Of a DNA stretch of 64,000 bases, positions 60,923-64,000 are shown in pieces (the stretch's first letter is position 1; every line of letters begins with the position of its first letter). The stretch is from Ovis canadensis (taxonomy: Eukaryota; Chordata; Mammalia; Artiodactyla; Bovidae), in assembly GCF_042477335.2 (NCBI RefSeq), contig NC_091255.1, positions 46,788,501-46,852,500 of the forward strand. The letters run 5' to 3'. Under the pieces are notes generated by a model, which worked only from the letters and a program-made list of their open reading frames with translations, had not been told where the DNA came from and did no database searches. A program made the translations under genes and the position numbers.

Positions 60923-61794
60923 CCACTACCCCTCCAGAGGATCCAGCCCTATGTTCAGAAGGTTAGAGGGCTCCTGGTACAGTATCTCCTGAGAAATGGC
61001 TCAGAAAGGGCAGAAATCAGAACTTGGTTATGGGGAAGCGGGTGAGATTTTTTAAAACGTTGAAAACCAAAAAAATAGCTGTGTGTTCTGTGAATGACTG
61101 CAAGTAAAATGAACTCTCACAGATCTGTCCAGAAGATGGCGCCGTAAGACCAGCTCCACATCCTTCCTTCCTGGCCGCCGGGGATCAAGATGAGGCCTTT
61201 GGAAAGGCCGGCAGGAACCAGATCTAGCTGAGCTCTGCAGTCCATTCCTAGAGATGCCCTCCACCACAGAGCAGAACGTGGCCCCTGTCGGTGGGGTGGG
61301 CGGACCTTGAAGGGATGAGAGGGTGAGAGACCCTAGGAACTAGGGGCAGTTATGCTGAGAAAACAGGGCCCCTGATGAATACAGTGTCCGCAAAACCAGA
61401 CCTCTTGTCCAACACCCCAGATTTGACTCCATTCAGCTGGAAGTTGGGGGTGGGGGCTGAAGGGCTCAGACAATGAAGAAAGCCTAAACTTTGAAATAGG
61501 GAAAGGAAGTTGGGTGATTTGGGGAGAAGAACAGCTGAGGAAAGTGAAACTCAAAAGATGATTTAGTCAATGTCACAGAGCTAAGAAGTGACAGAGCTGG
61601 GTCAGCAGTAAGGGTTCCCTGAAACCCTGCTTACCTCCCCGTATCCTTGTGCTCTCTGCAGAGCCCCCAAATCTAACATTTATACACAGAATTCCCACAA
61701 CAAGGAGTGCCTTCCTGGGCAATTAAAACAAAATAAAAAAAACAGGGCTTCTGGATTCAAAACCCCAATACAGGTTTTCTTTGCACATTTTCAA

Positions 61795-61920
61795 CCAGAT
61801 TTATTGAGATATAATTTACACACACTGAAATTCACAAATTTTAAGTCTACATTTCAGTGAGTATTGACACCTGTCCGTAGGTAGGTTGTACAGTTTCTAA
61901 GTACAATAACTCCAACTCCA
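61795..61920 (-). repeat. Old L1-like fragment
   Basis: 'agatttattgagatataatt' and 'cacactgaaattcacaaatt' resemble a common old mammalian L1 3' segment. The orientation is tentative. Confidence 0.4.
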
Positions 61921-61934
61921 GGGAATCCCCGATA

Positions 61935-62345
61935 GTGGTGGTTTTATTTCTACTTCTTAAATTTTTTGGCTGTGCCATGGGGCATGTAGGATTTTAGTTC
62001 CCTTACTAGCGATCGGAGAAGGCAATGGCACCCACTCCAGTACTCTTGCCTGGAAAATCCCATGGACGGAGGAGTCTGGTAGGCTGCAGTCCATGGCGTT
62101 GCTACAAGTCGGATACGACTTCACTTTCACTTTTCACTTTCATGCATTGGAGAAGGAAATGGCAACCCACTCCAGCGTTCTTGCCTGGAGAATCCCGGGG
62201 ACAGGGGAGCCTGGTGGGCTGCCATCTATGGGGTCGCACAGAGTCGGACACGACTGAAGTGACTTAGCAGCAACCAGCAATCAAACCCACGCACCCTGCA
62301 TTGGCAATTTGGAGTCCTAATCACTGGACCACCAGAGAAATCCCC
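61935..62345 (-). repeat. CHR-type SINE split by a Bov-A2 insertion
   Basis: The left half (about 61935-62012) has 'attttttggctgtgccatgg'. The right half (about 62275-62345) has 'ctgcattggcaatttggagt' and CTAATCACTGGACCACCAGA. The intervening DNA is a Bov-A2 copy. Confidence 0.85.
62013..62275 (+). repeat. Bov-A2 dimeric SINE nested in CHR
   Basis: Two Bov-A monomers with the 'ttcactttcatgcattggag' linker end GAAGTGACTTAGCAGCAACC. Flanking AGCGATC and AGCAATC look like a 7-base target duplication with one change. TGACTTAGC is at 62260-62268. Confidence 0.9.
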
Positions 62346-63605
62346 AATAGTGTTTTTTTTTAAATAATGAAATTAATAAATGAGTGTCATCAACTTTGTT
62401 TCCTTTCAAAGAAAGGAAGGAGAGTTTATATACAAAATACAAAATAGCTCCTTGTACAGGTTTCTTCAAATAGGACTCAGGTAAATAGCTCACACTTGTC
62501 AGGTTCTGTAAAAGAATTCTGTTTTCTTCACATATGTAATTTATTTTGCAATCCCAACCTCTGTGAGGTAGGCAGGCGTGTCAGCCCTGCTTGACAGGCG
62601 GGGAAACTGAAGCCGCTCTCGGGGTCCTGGGAGCAGAAGCAGAGAGGTCGGAAACCTGTGGGCTTCACTTTCAATAAAGTTCTCTCTTCTGTGAGAGCAC
62701 TACCCTGGACCTGCCCTGTCTTCCTGTTTGCTCCCCAGTGAACCCAGAATGTTTAGTGGAGCCACCAAGATGGGGCATCGTGACCGACAAAATGGCCGGG
62801 ATGGGGCTACTGGGTGTGTGGGTGGGGGAAGGAGATGGAGAACAGACACACCTCCCCAGATTCCAGAAGCTTTGGGGGCACGATTGAAGTGAATCAGAGA
62901 AGGTAAGAGCCCTGGAAAGACCTAAAGAACAGAGCCATCAGCCCCTCCCCTCCCCTCTGTGAGGATTAGGATGTAGGGCATCTTGTATGTCACAAGGATG
63001 AAACACAAGTGTTTAGGAAGGCTGTAGAAGCATGCCAGGATGCTGGTCCAGGCACACAATGAATTTCTAGGACCCGAGACTAATACTACTTCATCCTGAA
63101 AAAATGAAAGGAAAAAAGTGTGGGTCTCTAGCTTTGAACACCTTTTATCCTCAGGCTGCATTTGGAGCATCCTTTAAGTTCTAGCTGAATAAGGTGAGAG
63201 AAGCCTAGGTGTAGCTGGTGAGAAAGAGACAGAGGGCCTAGGAAGGCAAGAAGGAAGTAGCAGGGGAGAGACAGGGGCCCGGGGCTGAGAGACAGCCCAA
63301 GACTTGGTAAGGCTCTTGTAGGCCCTGCCTCCTGTGTGCACAAGCACCCTCTCCAAGAAGGGGCCCTCCAGAGGAGGCTTAGCTTAAAGCTGAGACCCTG
63401 GGCAGCAGCAGGGAAGGGGAATTTGGGGTGTCCCAGCGCAGATCAGCTCAAGGGAGTCCCAGGCTCAGAGTCTACTGCGTACAAGTTGCTTAGAGCTCTG
63501 GGTGACCAGAGAGATAAGGAGTTTCCCTGATGACAATCTTTCTCTTCCTTCTCTTTCTGACTTTCTTTTTCCTTCCACTCCGTAAACCTACACAATCTCT
63601 TAGGC

Positions 63606-64000
63606 AGCTGGGATCAACATAAGCTAGGGACTGATCCGTGTACAAGGGAAGTCGGGGAGCCTGGAAACAGCAGAACCTGGGAGAGGATTCTGTGTACAGG
63701 GCAAATGAGGGGAGCCTGAAAACAGCTGAATCTAGGGAAATGGGACTGCCTAGTGAGAGAGCAAGGGGGTTCTGGAAACTGCCGAACCCAGGGAGGCCAA
63801 TTTGTGTACCGGAGAAACATGGGGGAACCTGGAAACAGCAGGATCTGGAGAGATAGTTCGTGTACAGAGGGCAGAGAGAGAGAGAAGCCTGAAAACAGTT
63901 GAATCTGGGGAGGTAGATTTGTGTGCAGGGGGAGCAAGGGGAGACTGGAAACCGTACAATCTAGGGAGACAGCAGTGTAAAGTGGAAGCCAGGGCAGTCT
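63606..64000. repeat. Minisatellite with a 55-60 bp unit, running off the window
   Basis: At least seven diverged units follow one another, each with a CCTGGAAACAGC-like block followed by an AATCTAGGGA-like block and a GTGTACAGGG-like block. The CTG of the first block lies at 63661, 63716, 63772, 63829, 63889 and 63945, giving spacings of 55, 56, 57, 60 and 56. The open minus-strand frame across it (63937-63614) repeats FPGSP-like motifs every 18-20 residues, as expected from repeat translation, and is not taken as a gene. Confidence 0.85.

Larger units (their letters stand above)
55106..64000. other. Intergenic region right of COPZ2
   Basis: I find no protein gene here. The region has an orphan GC-rich stretch, a retroposed-looking fragment, L1 and SINE copies, MIR pieces (58830-58960, 61560-61620, 62530-62615) and a minisatellite. 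In human the next gene in this direction is CDK5RAP3, tens of kb away as I recall, so an empty interval is expected. Confidence 0.65.

Noticed and set aside
63614-63937. 107-codon minus-strand frame with FPGSP-like repeats
   Set aside because: The repeats reflect the minisatellite unit. Units vary in length by non-multiples of three, and there is no promoter or splice context.

Overview
The window is nuclear DNA from a ruminant, most likely a bovid (cattle, sheep or goat type). This rests on many tRNA-derived Bov-tA/Bov-A2 SINEs, CHR-type cetartiodactyl SINEs and BovB (RTE) LINE pieces, mixed with older mammalian repeats (L1, L2, MIR, MER5A, MER20, Tigger1). Genes are split by GT-AG introns. 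Nothing prokaryotic is present, and most long open frames are chance or repeat-derived.

Three protein genes and one microRNA can be read exon by exon. CBX1 (HP1-beta) lies on the + strand: four coding exons, 12074-16137, 185 residues, poly(A) signal at 17433. Everything left of it appears to be its long first intron. NFE2L1 (NRF1/TCF11) lies on the - strand: five main coding exons from 33516 down to 25058, 774 residues, 3'UTR to about 23340 and a CpG-island promoter near 35.0-36.1 kb. A sixth, alternative first coding exon (29547-29678) sits downstream of a striking array of CCAAT boxes. COPZ2 (COPI zeta-2) lies on the + strand: nine coding exons, 45367-54828, 210 residues, with MIR152 in its first intron on the same strand. 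CBX1 and NFE2L1 converge, while NFE2L1 and COPZ2 diverge. From memory this is the CBX1-NFE2L1-COPZ2 block of human 17q21.32 in the opposite orientation.

The stretch 17.5-23.3 kb is repeat-bearing intergenic DNA. The stretch 36.2-45.1 kb is intergenic, with a 5'-truncated BovB element and a stack of Bov-A2 SINEs next to the COPZ2 CpG island. Right of COPZ2 (55.1-64 kb) there is an orphan GC-rich region with a near-perfect RFX X-box, a retroposed-looking poly(A) fragment, L1 and SINE pieces, and a 55-60 bp minisatellite running off the window edge.

The genes do not form one pathway. CBX1 reads H3K9 methylation in heterochromatin. NFE2L1 is an ER-anchored CNC-bZIP factor that restores proteasome genes and handles oxidative and sterol stress. 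COPZ2 belongs to the COPI vesicle coat, and miR-152 is made from the COPZ2 transcript. The best leads are the 42-bp-period CCAAT array upstream of the alternative NFE2L1 exon, the duplicated segment in two COPZ2 introns, the orphan X-box region, and ARE-like motifs in Bov-A2 SINEs that could have arisen by CpG decay.
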